Source: Reinekea blandensis MED297 (GTDB lineage: Bacteria; Pseudomonadota; Gammaproteobacteria; Pseudomonadales; Natronospirillaceae). Taken from it: DNA of 33,339 bases. The notes under the pieces are model-generated. The model saw nothing but the letters and a program-made list of their open reading frames with translations, ran no database searches and had not been told where the DNA came from. How positions within the stretch are numbered: the first letter of the stretch is position 1; each line of letters begins with the position of its first letter. Of the stretch, positions 21,371 to 29,244 are shown in pieces. The position numbers and the translations under genes are program-made. The stretch lies in the NCBI RefSeq assembly GCF_000153185.1, contig NZ_AAOE01000038.1, positions 1 through 33,339 of the forward strand. The letters run 5' to 3'.

Positions 21371-21747
21371 TGATAGATTCGCGGACTTCAATCATTAGAC
21401 TATTTTCCAGTCTATCTGCCTTTGTAGACCGTGAATCCAATATGAGACTTCGACTCACCGAAAAGCAGCTTGAGTTTGCGCTTAGCGGCTTGAAGCAAGC
21501 CAACAAGTTGCGAAAAGGTGCGACGTTCGGATACGAGCGTTATCAGGTCGTTGGGACGGATTTTTATATTGACGGATTGACCCCTCCTCAAATCGCGAAA
21601 AAGCATGGCGTATCTGCCGTCTACATCCGGAAGGTGTTGGCGAAGATCGACGAGAATTTTCAGCGAAACCTCGAAAAGCATGATCTCGAAATTATGGTGA
21701 GCTTAGTTAAGCGCGACCGTCGAGACGAACTCAATGATGAGATCTAG
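21370..21747 (+). CDS. TrfB/KorA-like transcriptional repressor
   Basis: 125 aa from a GTG at 21370, or 101 aa from an ATG at 21442. The region from MRLRLTEKQLEFALSGLKQA onward resembles the TrfB/KorA family of plasmid global repressors. An HTH follows (FYIDGLTPPQIAKKHGVSAV, then YIRKVLAKI), matching the family's LxxGxxQxxxAxxxGVsxxxVxxxI pattern. The family's homology starts at the second ATG, but only the GTG has purine-rich sequence (gggaaggg) at the right distance. KorA-type proteins coordinate transfer, partition and copy-number genes. Here it sits between the T4SS operon and the surface-protein genes. Confidence 0.65.
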   Translation: MIDSRTSIIRLFSSLSAFVDRESNMRLRLTEKQLEFALSGLKQANKLRKGATFGYERYQVVGTDFYIDGLTPPQIAKKHGVSAVYIRKVLAKIDENFQRNLEKHDLEIMVSLVKRDRRDELNDEI

Positions 21748-21776
21748 TTCACTCTTTGATTCAAAAGGATGAGCTG

Positions 21777-21795
21777 AGCCCGGATTTGGGCTTTT
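21777..21795 (+). terminator. terminator after the TrfB-like gene
   Basis: AGCCC (21777-21781) pairs with GGGCT (21788-21792) around a 6-base loop, followed by a T-rich stretch (TTTTCATTTT). The stem is short, but position and tail fit a Rho-independent terminator. Confidence 0.6.
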
Positions 21796-21839
21796 CATTT
21801 TGGTAAATTGTCGCCTTATTGTGACAAAGGATAATGTCA

Positions 21840-22430
21840 ATGCGAACAGCTGCATTAGTGTCGTTGCTATTGATTTCTGCTGGGTCTGCCTGGGGGTTCA
21901 GTTTTTCTGATCTCGGGGTAGAGGCTGGTGTAGGAAGTCGACTTGCAAGTTATGCACATCAAGAAGGTGATCTCGCCTACGAGCTAGACGAGTATTATCT
22001 GTTCGCCGTCACTCTATCAGCCAGTCGATCCATCAAGTATGGCGTTGAAGCGGGGCTTAGCTTTAACGAGTACAAGGCTGATGATGATTTCCTAGGTGAA
22101 AATCAAACTTTTTTCTCGACGTCTCTCTACGCATCTAAACGATTACCAATCTCGCGATCTTCTGATCTTTGGTTAGGGGCTGGTTTCGGCTCCCGTTTTT
22201 CCAGTCACTCGGATCGTTTTTCTGTGTCATCCGACGGTTATTTGGAGCAAACATTTGAGGATATCCCAATGGGGTACTCCGGCATGTTTGCCCAATTGAG
22301 AGTCAGCTATCAAATGAATGATTTATTTGGTGCCGGCCTACCGTTTGGAATCAGTATTTTTGGCACAGCAGAAAAAGGCTTTTCTGAAAGATCCGGTGCC
22401 GCCACGATCGGGACTATGTTTGTTTTTTGA
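21840..22430 (+). CDS. outer-membrane beta-barrel-like protein
   Basis: 196 aa. The signal peptide is about 1-17 (MRTAALVSLLLISAGSAWGF). The rest is alternating amphipathic strands (LAYELDEYYLFAVTLSASRS; SDLWLGAGFGSRF; MFAQLRVSYQM) and ends in phenylalanine (GTMFVF), the C-terminal signature of outer-membrane barrels. Eight strands would fit the size (OmpA/OmpW-like), but no family is recognised. The ATG at 21840 is nine bases after aaagg; another in-frame ATG at 21834 is too close. It is followed 45 bases later by a large lipoprotein gene, so the two probably form a surface-exposed or envelope pair. Confidence 0.65.
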   Translation: MRTAALVSLLLISAGSAWGFSFSDLGVEAGVGSRLASYAHQEGDLAYELDEYYLFAVTLSASRSIKYGVEAGLSFNEYKADDDFLGENQTFFSTSLYASKRLPISRSSDLWLGAGFGSRFSSHSDRFSVSSDGYLEQTFEDIPMGYSGMFAQLRVSYQMNDLFGAGLPFGISIFGTAEKGFSERSGAATIGTMFVF

Positions 22431-22475
22431 TCATTTGGGCAGTGCAATATTAAGGACTCATTACCCGGAGGTAAT

Positions 22476-25400
22476 ATGAATAAGGCAATACTGGCCGCAT
22501 TGGCGGCGACAATGCTAATGGTAGGTTGTGACCAGGGAGCAGGGTCATCCCCTACACCACGGCCTATCGGTGACTTAGCGTTCAAAGCTCATGACGCGGA
22601 GCTAATTAATTCAAAAGTAGAGGTCTACAGTGTTGACGAGTACTTAAAGCCTATAGGTGAGCCGATTTCAGAAGGGTTAACAGGTGAAGATGCAAGATTT
22701 CACTTTAAACCGAATGTAAGAAGCCAGAACCTCTATGTCAAAGTCGGAATGACTGGTCACTATTTTGAAGAATCTACCGGTAAAAAGATTGAGCTAGAGC
22801 CAACAGACTACCTCTCTGGCATCATTTACTATCAGGCCGGTGATACGCTCGATTTCACGGTATCTGGCTATACTCATTTGGCCTCAACGTATGCTCAATG
22901 CCTAATCGAGCGATATGGTGAAAATGCGAACAATGCGATGACTGCTGCAAGTTCAGCTTTCACTAATCTCGTAGGCACAGATATTTACGACACCATTCCT
23001 GTCAATCCGTCATTGAACGCATCTGCCGGACTTCAACTGGAAGGTGGTACTTCTTACGGAATCGTTCATGCGGCCGTTTCACAGTTTATGAAGCGGATTG
23101 CCGAAGACCAGTCGATTGAGCCGCACATCACTAACTATCGCTCAATTGACTACTATCGGTTTGCCGCTCGGGACATCAGCGAAGATAGAAACTGTGCTCT
23201 TGATGGCAAGATTCAGGACAAAGATGGAACGACTGTCGATCTTGGTTTGGGTACTTATCTTTTCTCCGATGACACCTACCGAGTTGATACAGCGCGTGAA
23301 GCCCTTACGTTTTTGAGATCCGACCGAAACCTTACCGCAATCGAAGATAGCGAGTTCATGCTCGCAGCAGAGGGTATTGCGTCAGCAGAAAACTCCCGGT
23401 TGTTTCAGGGGATTGACCCTACGCCGTTGGATGATGAACCACCCGTCGTTACATTGAATCATGCGAACTATGAGTATTTTGGTGGCAATGATACTTATAG
23501 TGTTTCTGCCTCTGATTACACTGGTATCAAATACATTGATTTGTGGGTTAGTGATCAATATATCGGTCGAAAGTCTGGTGTTGAAACGGCCGAATTTGTG
23601 TTGCCTACCATGGATTTCTCGGATGGTCAGCATACGGTTGAAATTTTAGCTGTAGACAATCAGTACAAAGAAACAAGGGTTGAGCAAGTTATCAATATTT
23701 GGAATGCGAGCCCGATAGTTACTCTCTTGTCAGATCGTCGCACCAATCAGCTTGATGAAAGTGTTGTCGTTGGCTTTTCAAGTCCAGTCGGCGTTGTAAG
23801 CGCTGAAATAGGTGGTGTTCCTGTGGATGTGGTTGACGGCGTTGCGACCGCGGAAATCACTCTCAATCCAGGGTATAACCAGGTTATTGCTACGGCCACA
23901 GATGGCCTTGGACGAACGACAAACGATACGGTTGAGATCTATGTGGATCGAGTTAAACCAGTTATGAAGCTCGATACACCGAATACTTACTATGAAGTCG
24001 ATTATTCGGCAAGCGCTGATGAAAACCATACCTACAGCTCTGTGTTGAATCTTGGAGCTAATGCACCAGATCCGCTGTACATCGATTCAAGTCTTGTGAG
24101 TTTAGATGGCACTCCATTAAGCGCAGGGGCTTTAGGTACTGCGAAATACCCATTTATTGAGTTTTTGACAACTGATGACTTGGGTACTCAAGATCCGGCA
24201 GTAATTACACCAGGGAAAGACATTGTTGTTTCGTTCTCTTATTTCCGTGATGACAGCATCGTTTTTGAACGTAAACCGCTTGCAGCGCTTTCGAGTGAAG
24301 GAGTAGGTGCAAACCAATATATTTTACCGCTTACAAGTGAATACCTTGGGGAAGGGTGGTTTTTGCATCCGGACACAACTAAGCATTCACTGAAAATTTA
24401 TCTTGAGGACTTGGCAGGGAACGAGTCTTTCTATGATTTTCAGTTTTATGTTCGGTACTTCCCAGATGCGCCGACCATTGCCGTTACGGATGTAACGACT
24501 CGTTATATTCATGACTCCTTGGACTCATTGCCAGTAGAGGGGGATAAAGAGCGCGTTGCGCAAGCTGTTTTTTTTAACCCCAATCCGTTTCCGGTTAAAG
24601 TCGTTTTCAGCAATATTGGTGAAAATCAGTTTGAGCAAAACCGACAAGCAGGGATTCGAGTCAATAAGTTAGAAAAGCGTATAGTAAGCACGGCAACAGC
24701 AAAGTGCGCGTCATTTTCCCAGACGGCATTGCCAGCCGGTAGTGGTGAGACTTCTGAGGTAAGGCATCATGGTGCGTCCGCGAGCTTTTCTCATTCGTCT
24801 GGCGAAACAGTTAGCCTTGTTCCAAATGATTACGTGGGGTATCGATCCGGCTCTAGTTTTGTGCAAGAAACTTTAGTCAGTATGGGGCATGTCGGGGACG
24901 TAACTACTGAGATCTTTTATAACGGTGACGTGGCCCCGCTGACAGAAGAACTTACGTTTAAACCAACCATTCAGTCCTCCGTTTCAGGTGCTACTACTTT
25001 GCTCTCAGGTGGTGCTGCTTATACGATTGGCGGGGTTTTCCATGATAAGCGCTATTATCAGGTTCGATCTCATGGTGCCCTATTAACTCGAGTCGGTAAT
25101 CGATGGGGTTGTCCGCTTCAGTCTGTAAATAGCGGTGAAGTGTATTGGAAGGATCTTTTTACCTCATACACCACTACAGGTGGTAATGCTGGCCTCGGCA
25201 CTCTTGACTATACCCGTCATAGTTTTAGCTCAAAGCCAATCACTGTTGAACAGACGATTACTTATGGTGGAGTACAGGGTTACCCAAGAAATGAACTTAC
25301 GCCGAGCTCAGATACTCAATCTACAGCATTAGAGTTGCGATCATTAGACGATCAGGTCCTGTCAGAAGTGGTTTTGCAGCCAGGTGATAACAGTCTGGAT

Positions 25401-25604
25401 ATTGTGGCGACATTCCCAGGTTATTCATCAATCTCTACTGATTGCGATTGGGAATATGAAAACTCTAAAACGTGTACGACGAATATAGATGTTCGTTCAT
25501 TGGTGGAGATTGACTATCTGCTGTCGACGTATTTGGAGAATGACCCAATGCCGTCATACGGTGTAGCGACGGATGTTGTGGAGTTCACAACGAGAATTGA
25601 TTAA
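22476..25604 (+). CDS. large lipoprotein with Ig-like domains
   Basis: 1042 aa. The lipobox MVGC gives Cys18 as the lipidated residue, and Asp at +2 is the classical inner-membrane retention signal in enterobacteria. Residues about 35-310 form an N-terminal domain with a carboxypeptidase-regulatory-like start. Two Ig-like domains follow, about 318-408 (VTLNHANYEYFGGNDTYSVS ... GQHTVEILAVDNQYKET) and 410-490 (NPGYNQVIATATDGLGRTTN). The last 500 residues are strand-rich with several Cys and no known family. The ATG at 22476 follows cggagg. Possible roles are adhesion, mating-pair stabilisation or surface exclusion. A strong terminator follows. Confidence 0.7.
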   Translation: MNKAILAALAATMLMVGCDQGAGSSPTPRPIGDLAFKAHDAELINSKVEVYSVDEYLKPIGEPISEGLTGEDARFHFKPNVRSQNLYVKVGMTGHYFEESTGKKIELEPTDYLSGIIYYQAGDTLDFTVSGYTHLASTYAQCLIERYGENANNAMTAASSAFTNLVGTDIYDTIPVNPSLNASAGLQLEGGTSYGIVHAAVSQFMKRIAEDQSIEPHITNYRSIDYYRFAARDISEDRNCALDGKIQDKDGTTVDLGLGTYLFSDDTYRVDTAREALTFLRSDRNLTAIEDSEFMLAAEGIASAENSRLFQGIDPTPLDDEPPVVTLNHANYEYFGGNDTYSVSASDYTGIKYIDLWVSDQYIGRKSGVETAEFVLPTMDFSDGQHTVEILAVDNQYKETRVEQVINIWNASPIVTLLSDRRTNQLDESVVVGFSSPVGVVSAEIGGVPVDVVDGVATAEITLNPGYNQVIATATDGLGRTTNDTVEIYVDRVKPVMKLDTPNTYYEVDYSASADENHTYSSVLNLGANAPDPLYIDSSLVSLDGTPLSAGALGTAKYPFIEFLTTDDLGTQDPAVITPGKDIVVSFSYFRDDSIVFERKPLAALSSEGVGANQYILPLTSEYLGEGWFLHPDTTKHSLKIYLEDLAGNESFYDFQFYVRYFPDAPTIAVTDVTTRYIHDSLDSLPVEGDKERVAQAVFFNPNPFPVKVVFSNIGENQFEQNRQAGIRVNKLEKRIVSTATAKCASFSQTALPAGSGETSEVRHHGASASFSHSSGETVSLVPNDYVGYRSGSSFVQETLVSMGHVGDVTTEIFYNGDVAPLTEELTFKPTIQSSVSGATTLLSGGAAYTIGGVFHDKRYYQVRSHGALLTRVGNRWGCPLQSVNSGEVYWKDLFTSYTTTGGNAGLGTLDYTRHSFSSKPITVEQTITYGGVQGYPRNELTPSSDTQSTALELRSLDDQVLSEVVLQPGDNSLDIVATFPGYSSISTDCDWEYENSKTCTTNIDVRSLVEIDYLLSTYLENDPMPSYGVATDVVEFTTRID

Positions 25605-25613
25605 CTATTTTCA

Positions 25614-25639
25614 GGAGGGGGTTACCCCTCCTTTTTTTT
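25614..25639 (+). terminator. intrinsic terminator of the lipoprotein gene, overlapping a converging gene
   Basis: GGAGGGG (25614-25620) and CCCCTCC (25625-25631) pair perfectly around a 4-base loop, followed by eight T. The right arm and T-run also encode the last five residues (KKKEG) of the minus-strand gene at 25622-25858, so DNA is shared between a terminator and a coding end. Confidence 0.85.
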
Positions 25640-25858
25640 AACCAATGTAATCTCAAGCCCGGCAGCGTCACACATCCTAAGTAGTAAGCGGACGTTGTAG
25701 TTGCCTCGGTTAACTGCATTGGCAAGAGATTGAGTCGTAAGCTCATGGTCTGGAGTGGCCTGACTGATCCTTTCAGCCAGGTCAGACCACTTTAACCCGC
25801 TCTCAACTTTCAAATGCTTGGCAAGTTTTGTGGCTTCGTTATTCCAATCTTTGCTCAA
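25622..25858 (-). CDS. DUF6471 (HTH-like) protein
   Basis: 78 aa. WNNEATKLAKHLKVESGLKW, then SDLAERISQATPDHELTTQS and LANAVNRGNYNVRLLLRMCD match the DUF6471 pattern, a small domain resembling an XRE helix-turn-helix. The C-terminal KKKEG is read from the neighbour's terminator. It converges with the lipoprotein gene and diverges from the small-gene/topoisomerase cluster, across a 113-bp region with a 14-bp palindrome (25884-25897). It is probably a repressor of that divergent region. The only gene on the minus strand between 1 and 29,000, it may have been acquired separately. Confidence 0.7.
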   Translation of the reverse strand: MSKDWNNEATKLAKHLKVESGLKWSDLAERISQATPDHELTTQSLANAVNRGNYNVRLLLRMCDAAGLEITLVKKKEG

Positions 25859-25883
25859 AATATAACCCTATATGATTATTTAT

Positions 25884-25897
25884 ACTCTTATAAGAGT
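25884..25897. promoter_or_regulatory. 14-bp perfect palindrome in the divergent promoter region
   Basis: ACTCTTATAAGAGT is perfectly self-complementary. It lies 26 bp from the DUF6471 start and 75 bp from the start at 25972, between divergent genes. The HTH-like DUF6471 protein is the natural candidate to bind it. The surrounding AT-rich sequence offers several -10-like hexamers in both directions, but none can be fixed. Confidence 0.55.
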
Positions 25898-25971
25898 TGT
25901 TTTGATCCTGTGATGATCCTATTCTGTTCGTGACGTAGCTGTTGTGACGAACTTTGAAAAAGGAATATCCG

Positions 25972-26241
25972 ATGAATCATAAACCCAAACGACCGGGAGT
26001 TGTAATCTACATGGATCAGCGCCGCCGCATTGAAACCAAGGCGCAGCGCGTAGCAAAGCAGTTGGCATCATTGCGCCCCTATCCAGGTTGGCTCCACAGC
26101 CTTTTAGATGCGGCCCTGTATCCATTGTCTGAACAGGTTCGAAAAGCGAAACAGCGCATTCAATCCCTTCAGGCAGAGCTACGGCGTCTGACCAAGCTTT
26201 TGCAATTGATGCCTCCGATCGTCTCAGGAGGTGCGGCATGA
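25972..26241 (+). CDS. small basic coiled-coil protein (89 aa)
   Basis: Function unknown. It is basic throughout (about 20 Arg/Lys). Residues 21-40 (QRRRIETKAQRVAKQLASLR) and 55-80 (PLSEQVRKAKQRIQSLQAEL onward) are helical, the latter with heptad-like hydrophobics suggesting a coiled coil. The ATG at 25972 has aaaaagga upstream; an in-frame TTG at 25954 lies before that site. The stop overlaps the next start (ATGA, 26238-26241). The N-terminal PKRPGVV resembles NKRPGVP in the product of 26494, perhaps a shared docking motif. It belongs to the operon leading to topoisomerase and may bind DNA. Confidence 0.6.
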   Translation: MNHKPKRPGVVIYMDQRRRIETKAQRVAKQLASLRPYPGWLHSLLDAALYPLSEQVRKAKQRIQSLQAELRRLTKLLQLMPPIVSGGAA

Positions 26242-26507
26242 CTACTCAACCAGCAGCCCGGGCGAATAAGCGCGTAAAAGTCGAAATCTGGATTGACGAT
26301 CCGATCTATCAGCAGTTTTTAGAGCGTGGTAAGTTCAACCATATCGGCTTTCGGAATGTGACTCCGGAGCAGGGCATTACTGATGCGCTTCAGCTTCACT
26401 TTACCAAGCATATAAACGACTTTCTGAAACACTACCTGACTGCGAAAGACGGCAGCCTGTTGACCCCTCCGCCGCTTAAAATGGAGGTTTCAAATGCGAC
26501 CAAATAA
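26238..26507 (+). CDS. small hypothetical protein (89 aa)
   Basis: Function unknown. Its N-terminus RANKRVKVEIWIDDPIYQQF followed by a helical segment (TPEQGITDALQLHFTKHIND) resembles a ribbon-helix-helix arrangement (one strand, two helices), so a DNA-binding role is possible. It overlaps its upstream neighbour by 4 bases and the downstream one by 14, indicating a tightly coupled operon with topoisomerase. No signal peptide or membrane segment is seen. Confidence 0.55.
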   Translation: MTTQPAARANKRVKVEIWIDDPIYQQFLERGKFNHIGFRNVTPEQGITDALQLHFTKHINDFLKHYLTAKDGSLLTPPPLKMEVSNATK

Positions 26508-26676
26508 ACGTCCAGGAGTGCCAGCAGAACCTATTCGCATTCGACGGTTCTCGGAGGAAGAAAAGGAAGCAAAGGATCAGATCTGGCGACGGTTGATCGT
26601 CGCCGGTGCGCGTAAACGACACCCACGCCGAACGGAATTTAAGGAAACCTATTGTTATGAAACTGATGATTGTTGA
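26494..26676 (+). CDS. very small basic protein (60 aa)
   Basis: Function unknown. It is rich in Arg/Lys/Glu (RIRRFSEEEKEAKDQIWRRL) with a Cys/Tyr-containing end (ETYCYETDDC). The ATG at 26494 follows ggagg (26482-26486) at a good distance. The last 20 bases overlap the topoisomerase start, so it may couple translation of that gene. Its N-terminus shares the KRPGV motif with the protein at 25972. It is supported mainly by its ribosome-binding site and overlaps. Confidence 0.5.
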   Translation: MRPNKRPGVPAEPIRIRRFSEEEKEAKDQIWRRLIVAGARKRHPRRTEFKETYCYETDDC

Positions 26677-28798
26677 GTCACCCAACAAATGCAAAAAGAT
26701 CGCTGAATATCTGGGGGCAGGGTGGATGGTGAAAGCAAGTGTTGGTCACATCCGCGACTTGCCCCAAAAGGATCTCGGCGTCGATGTTGAAAACCGATTT
26801 CGACCCGCGTATGTGATTTCAGAGGGAAAGCATAAGGTGGTGAAGGATCTGCAAGCCGCTGCAGCTAAGGCCGACGAAGTCTGGTTGGCCACTGACCCGG
26901 ATCGAGAAGGCGAAGCCATTGCTTATCACATCCGAACGGTACTGGGCCTGAAAGACAACTACAAACGGGTAACATTCAACGAGATTAATAAAGGCTCGAT
27001 TCAGAAGGCTTTGGCAAGCCCGCGTAAACTGAATATGCAGATGGTCGCCGCGCAGGAAACGCGACGCATTCTGGACCGCTTAGTCGGTTATACCGTCTCA
27101 CCAGCCCTACAAGCTCAAAGCTCTGCCGGTATGTCAGCCGGTCGTGTGCAGTCGCCCGCCGTCCGTTTGGTGGTTGATCGAGAACGAGAGATCCAGGGCT
27201 TTACACCCCAGGATCATTACACCGCTGTTATCACCTTGGATAACGGTCTGGAAATGAAGCTAGACACCAAGCCCTTGCAGAATGCAGAGGGGTTGGTGAC
27301 CGACCCGGCGATTATTGATGCTATCCTGCATCCGCTATCCGATGTGATTATTACAAAGGCCGCGACTGAGCCTAAACAGGTCAATCCTAAGCCCGTTTTC
27401 ACGACCTCTGAGCTTCAGCAGGTCGCCTCGACCAAGTTGGGCCTGTCTCCGGATCAAACCATGAAGCAAGCGCAGTCGTTGTTTGAGGCAGGTCGAATCA
27501 CATATCACCGAACCGACGACCCAAACCTGTCAGATGACGGTTGGGCCATGATCGCCGCTTATCTCGAATCGCAAGGCATTCCGGTGTCTCCGGAACGCCG
27601 CAAATGGAAAGCAAAGGATGCGAATGCGCAGGAAGCGCACGAAGGGATTCGGCCAACGTCCATGACGGATGAACCAGGGCAGGGCGATACCGATCAGCTT
27701 TATCGCTTGATTTATGAGCGAGCGATGGCCGCAGTGACGGTCAATGGTGTGGATATATCCACACAGGTCATCGCAAAAGCGACCTTGGATCTCGATGTAC
27801 CTGTCGAGTTTAAAGCGTCAGGCAAAGTCGTGGAGACAATGGGTTGGCGGCAGCTAATGACCATTGAAGTTGCCGAATCTAAAGACACGCAACTGAAGTG
27901 CGTTCCAGATGTTGACCAGGTGTGTGCGGTCGCTGCCAAATCTCGCAAAGACCAGGTGACAACACCGCCCGCCCGGTATACCGAGGCATCCTTAGTTAAG
28001 GAGCTGGAAAAACGCGGTATTGGTCGACCGTCCACCTATGCCACCATTTTTGTGAACGTTTTCCGGCGTCAGTATTTGGAAGTCGGAAAAGGCCGTCAGA
28101 TCACACCGACGCCGTTAGGTGTGGCCGTTGTCGATGCATTGATGTCGATGGAGTTCATGGATTACGACTACACTGCTAACTTGGAGTCGCAACTGGATCA
28201 AATGGTTGAGGGGCGATTAAAACTGCTCGACGTCGTTGGTCCGGCCTATCAGCAGATTGTTGATGATCTGCCAAAAGTCAGCGTAAACCAGTCATCGATT
28301 AGTCAGTTCGAGCAGGGCACCCAAGAAGCTTGCATTCAATGCGGCCACCCCATCAAACGACTACCCAAGAAAAGTAATCCGAAACAGTTTTTCTGGGTTC
28401 ACGTAGATGAGGCTCATGCTGAGGGCTGCGAGAAGTTCATCGACGACATGCGCGGCAAGCCTTACATGGCTGATCTTCAGAGTCACCAATGCAAACTTTG
28501 TAATGGTGATTTAGAGCGCGCTTACAGCAAAGCCAAAAACCGTCACTTTTGGGTGCATAAGGACGATAGTGATTGTGCAAAACGAACGTACCAGGACAGA
28601 TCCGGCAAGCCGGTTCTCGATGCGTTGCCGTGTCCAGGTTGCGGCTTTGCTCTTGTGCGTCGGAAGAAAAAGAATAAGAATCCGAAGACCGGGAAATTCG
28701 AGCATTTCTGGGTTCACATCGATGCCGATCACGTCGAAGGGTGTGAGCAGTTCATTGATGATCAAATCGGTAAGCCAGCTTTAAAGTCCTCGTTGTAG
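26657..28798 (+). CDS. topA: plasmid-type DNA topoisomerase I (type IA)
   Basis: 713 aa. The Toprim domain is at the N-terminus (LMIVESPNKCKKIAEYLG; TDPDREGE at residues 79-86, metal-binding acids). The active-site region is GRITYHRTDD, with catalytic Tyr283. RGIGRPSTYATIF is the typical later motif of bacterial topoisomerase I. The C-terminus has three zinc-ribbon-like modules starting at Cys559/Cys562, Cys612/Cys615 and Cys659/Cys662, each ending F-W-V-H...C. It is shorter than chromosomal TopA (about 865 aa). Type IA enzymes relax negative supercoils through a single-strand break; on conjugative elements they are thought to aid transfer or replication. The ATG at 26657 is preferred over GTG 26606 because the family begins at LMIVESP. 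Confidence 0.9.
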   Translation: MKLMIVESPNKCKKIAEYLGAGWMVKASVGHIRDLPQKDLGVDVENRFRPAYVISEGKHKVVKDLQAAAAKADEVWLATDPDREGEAIAYHIRTVLGLKDNYKRVTFNEINKGSIQKALASPRKLNMQMVAAQETRRILDRLVGYTVSPALQAQSSAGMSAGRVQSPAVRLVVDREREIQGFTPQDHYTAVITLDNGLEMKLDTKPLQNAEGLVTDPAIIDAILHPLSDVIITKAATEPKQVNPKPVFTTSELQQVASTKLGLSPDQTMKQAQSLFEAGRITYHRTDDPNLSDDGWAMIAAYLESQGIPVSPERRKWKAKDANAQEAHEGIRPTSMTDEPGQGDTDQLYRLIYERAMAAVTVNGVDISTQVIAKATLDLDVPVEFKASGKVVETMGWRQLMTIEVAESKDTQLKCVPDVDQVCAVAAKSRKDQVTTPPARYTEASLVKELEKRGIGRPSTYATIFVNVFRRQYLEVGKGRQITPTPLGVAVVDALMSMEFMDYDYTANLESQLDQMVEGRLKLLDVVGPAYQQIVDDLPKVSVNQSSISQFEQGTQEACIQCGHPIKRLPKKSNPKQFFWVHVDEAHAEGCEKFIDDMRGKPYMADLQSHQCKLCNGDLERAYSKAKNRHFWVHKDDSDCAKRTYQDRSGKPVLDALPCPGCGFALVRRKKKNKNPKTGKFEHFWVHIDADHVEGCEQFIDDQIGKPALKSSL

Positions 28799-28840
28799 CT
28801 TCGAATCCGACATGCCAGCAAAGTTTTTTGAGGGATTTTG

Positions 28841-28860
28841 AGGGACTCAACGTCCCTTCA
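28841..28860 (+). terminator. weak hairpin after the topoisomerase gene
   Basis: AGGGAC (28841-28846) pairs with GTCCCT (28852-28857) around 5 bases, followed by TTC only. It is 42 bases after the topoisomerase stop. Without a T-run it is at best a weak or Rho-assisted terminator. Confidence 0.3.
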
Positions 28861-28915
28861 TCGCCAGCTCAGGGATGGTTAGCATTTAAATATCTTCACT
28901 AGATGAGAAATTGAT

Positions 28916-29188
28916 ATGGCGGGTTTCACAGAAGACTATCGACCTCGTTTTACGGAAAGTGTAAGTGATCGTATTCAAAAAACAGCGAAGGCGTTCGGCT
29001 TAAAGCCGAATGTGATGATTCGGGAAATTGTTATCGATGGTATGGCGAGAATTGCATACCTTCAACGGCATCCCGAGTGTTTAGGGGAGTATGATATAAC
29101 AGACTTTACGCCGTCAGCTTTGCTGAGAATAGCGAATGTGGCAATGAACTCGCCATCTGATCTCGATGCAGCTAATGACGATAGCTAA
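28916..29188 (+). CDS. small hypothetical protein (90 aa), possibly RHH-like
   Basis: Function unknown. TEDYRPRFTESVSDRIQKTA followed by KAFGLKPNVMIREIVIDGMA has the strand-helix-turn-helix arrangement of ribbon-helix-helix proteins. The rest is helical (PSALLRIANVAMNSPSDL) with an acidic end. The ATG at 28916 is preceded by AT-rich sequence without a strong ribosome-binding site. It is the last + strand gene before the minus-strand recombinase, separated from it by an inverted repeat at 29204-29226. Confidence 0.55.
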   Translation: MAGFTEDYRPRFTESVSDRIQKTAKAFGLKPNVMIREIVIDGMARIAYLQRHPECLGEYDITDFTPSALLRIANVAMNSPSDLDAANDDS

Positions 29189-29203
29189 GCCGTTTAGTCA
29201 GGT

Positions 29204-29226
29204 TTATCCCCAGAAAACGGGGATAA
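29204..29226. promoter_or_regulatory. inverted repeat between convergent genes
   Basis: TTATCCCC (29204-29211) and GGGGATAA (29219-29226) form a perfect 8-base inverted repeat with a 7-base spacer. It lies 19 bases from the end of the recombinase gene. Without a T-run it is not a textbook terminator. It could be a weak bidirectional terminator or a recombination/binding site. Confidence 0.45.
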
Positions 29227-29244
29227 CCCTGTCGATAACCTCTC

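Noticed and set aside
26606-28798. Upstream GTG start for the topoisomerase
   Set aside because: It adds 17 residues before the family's conserved LMIVESP start and lacks a ribosome-binding site.
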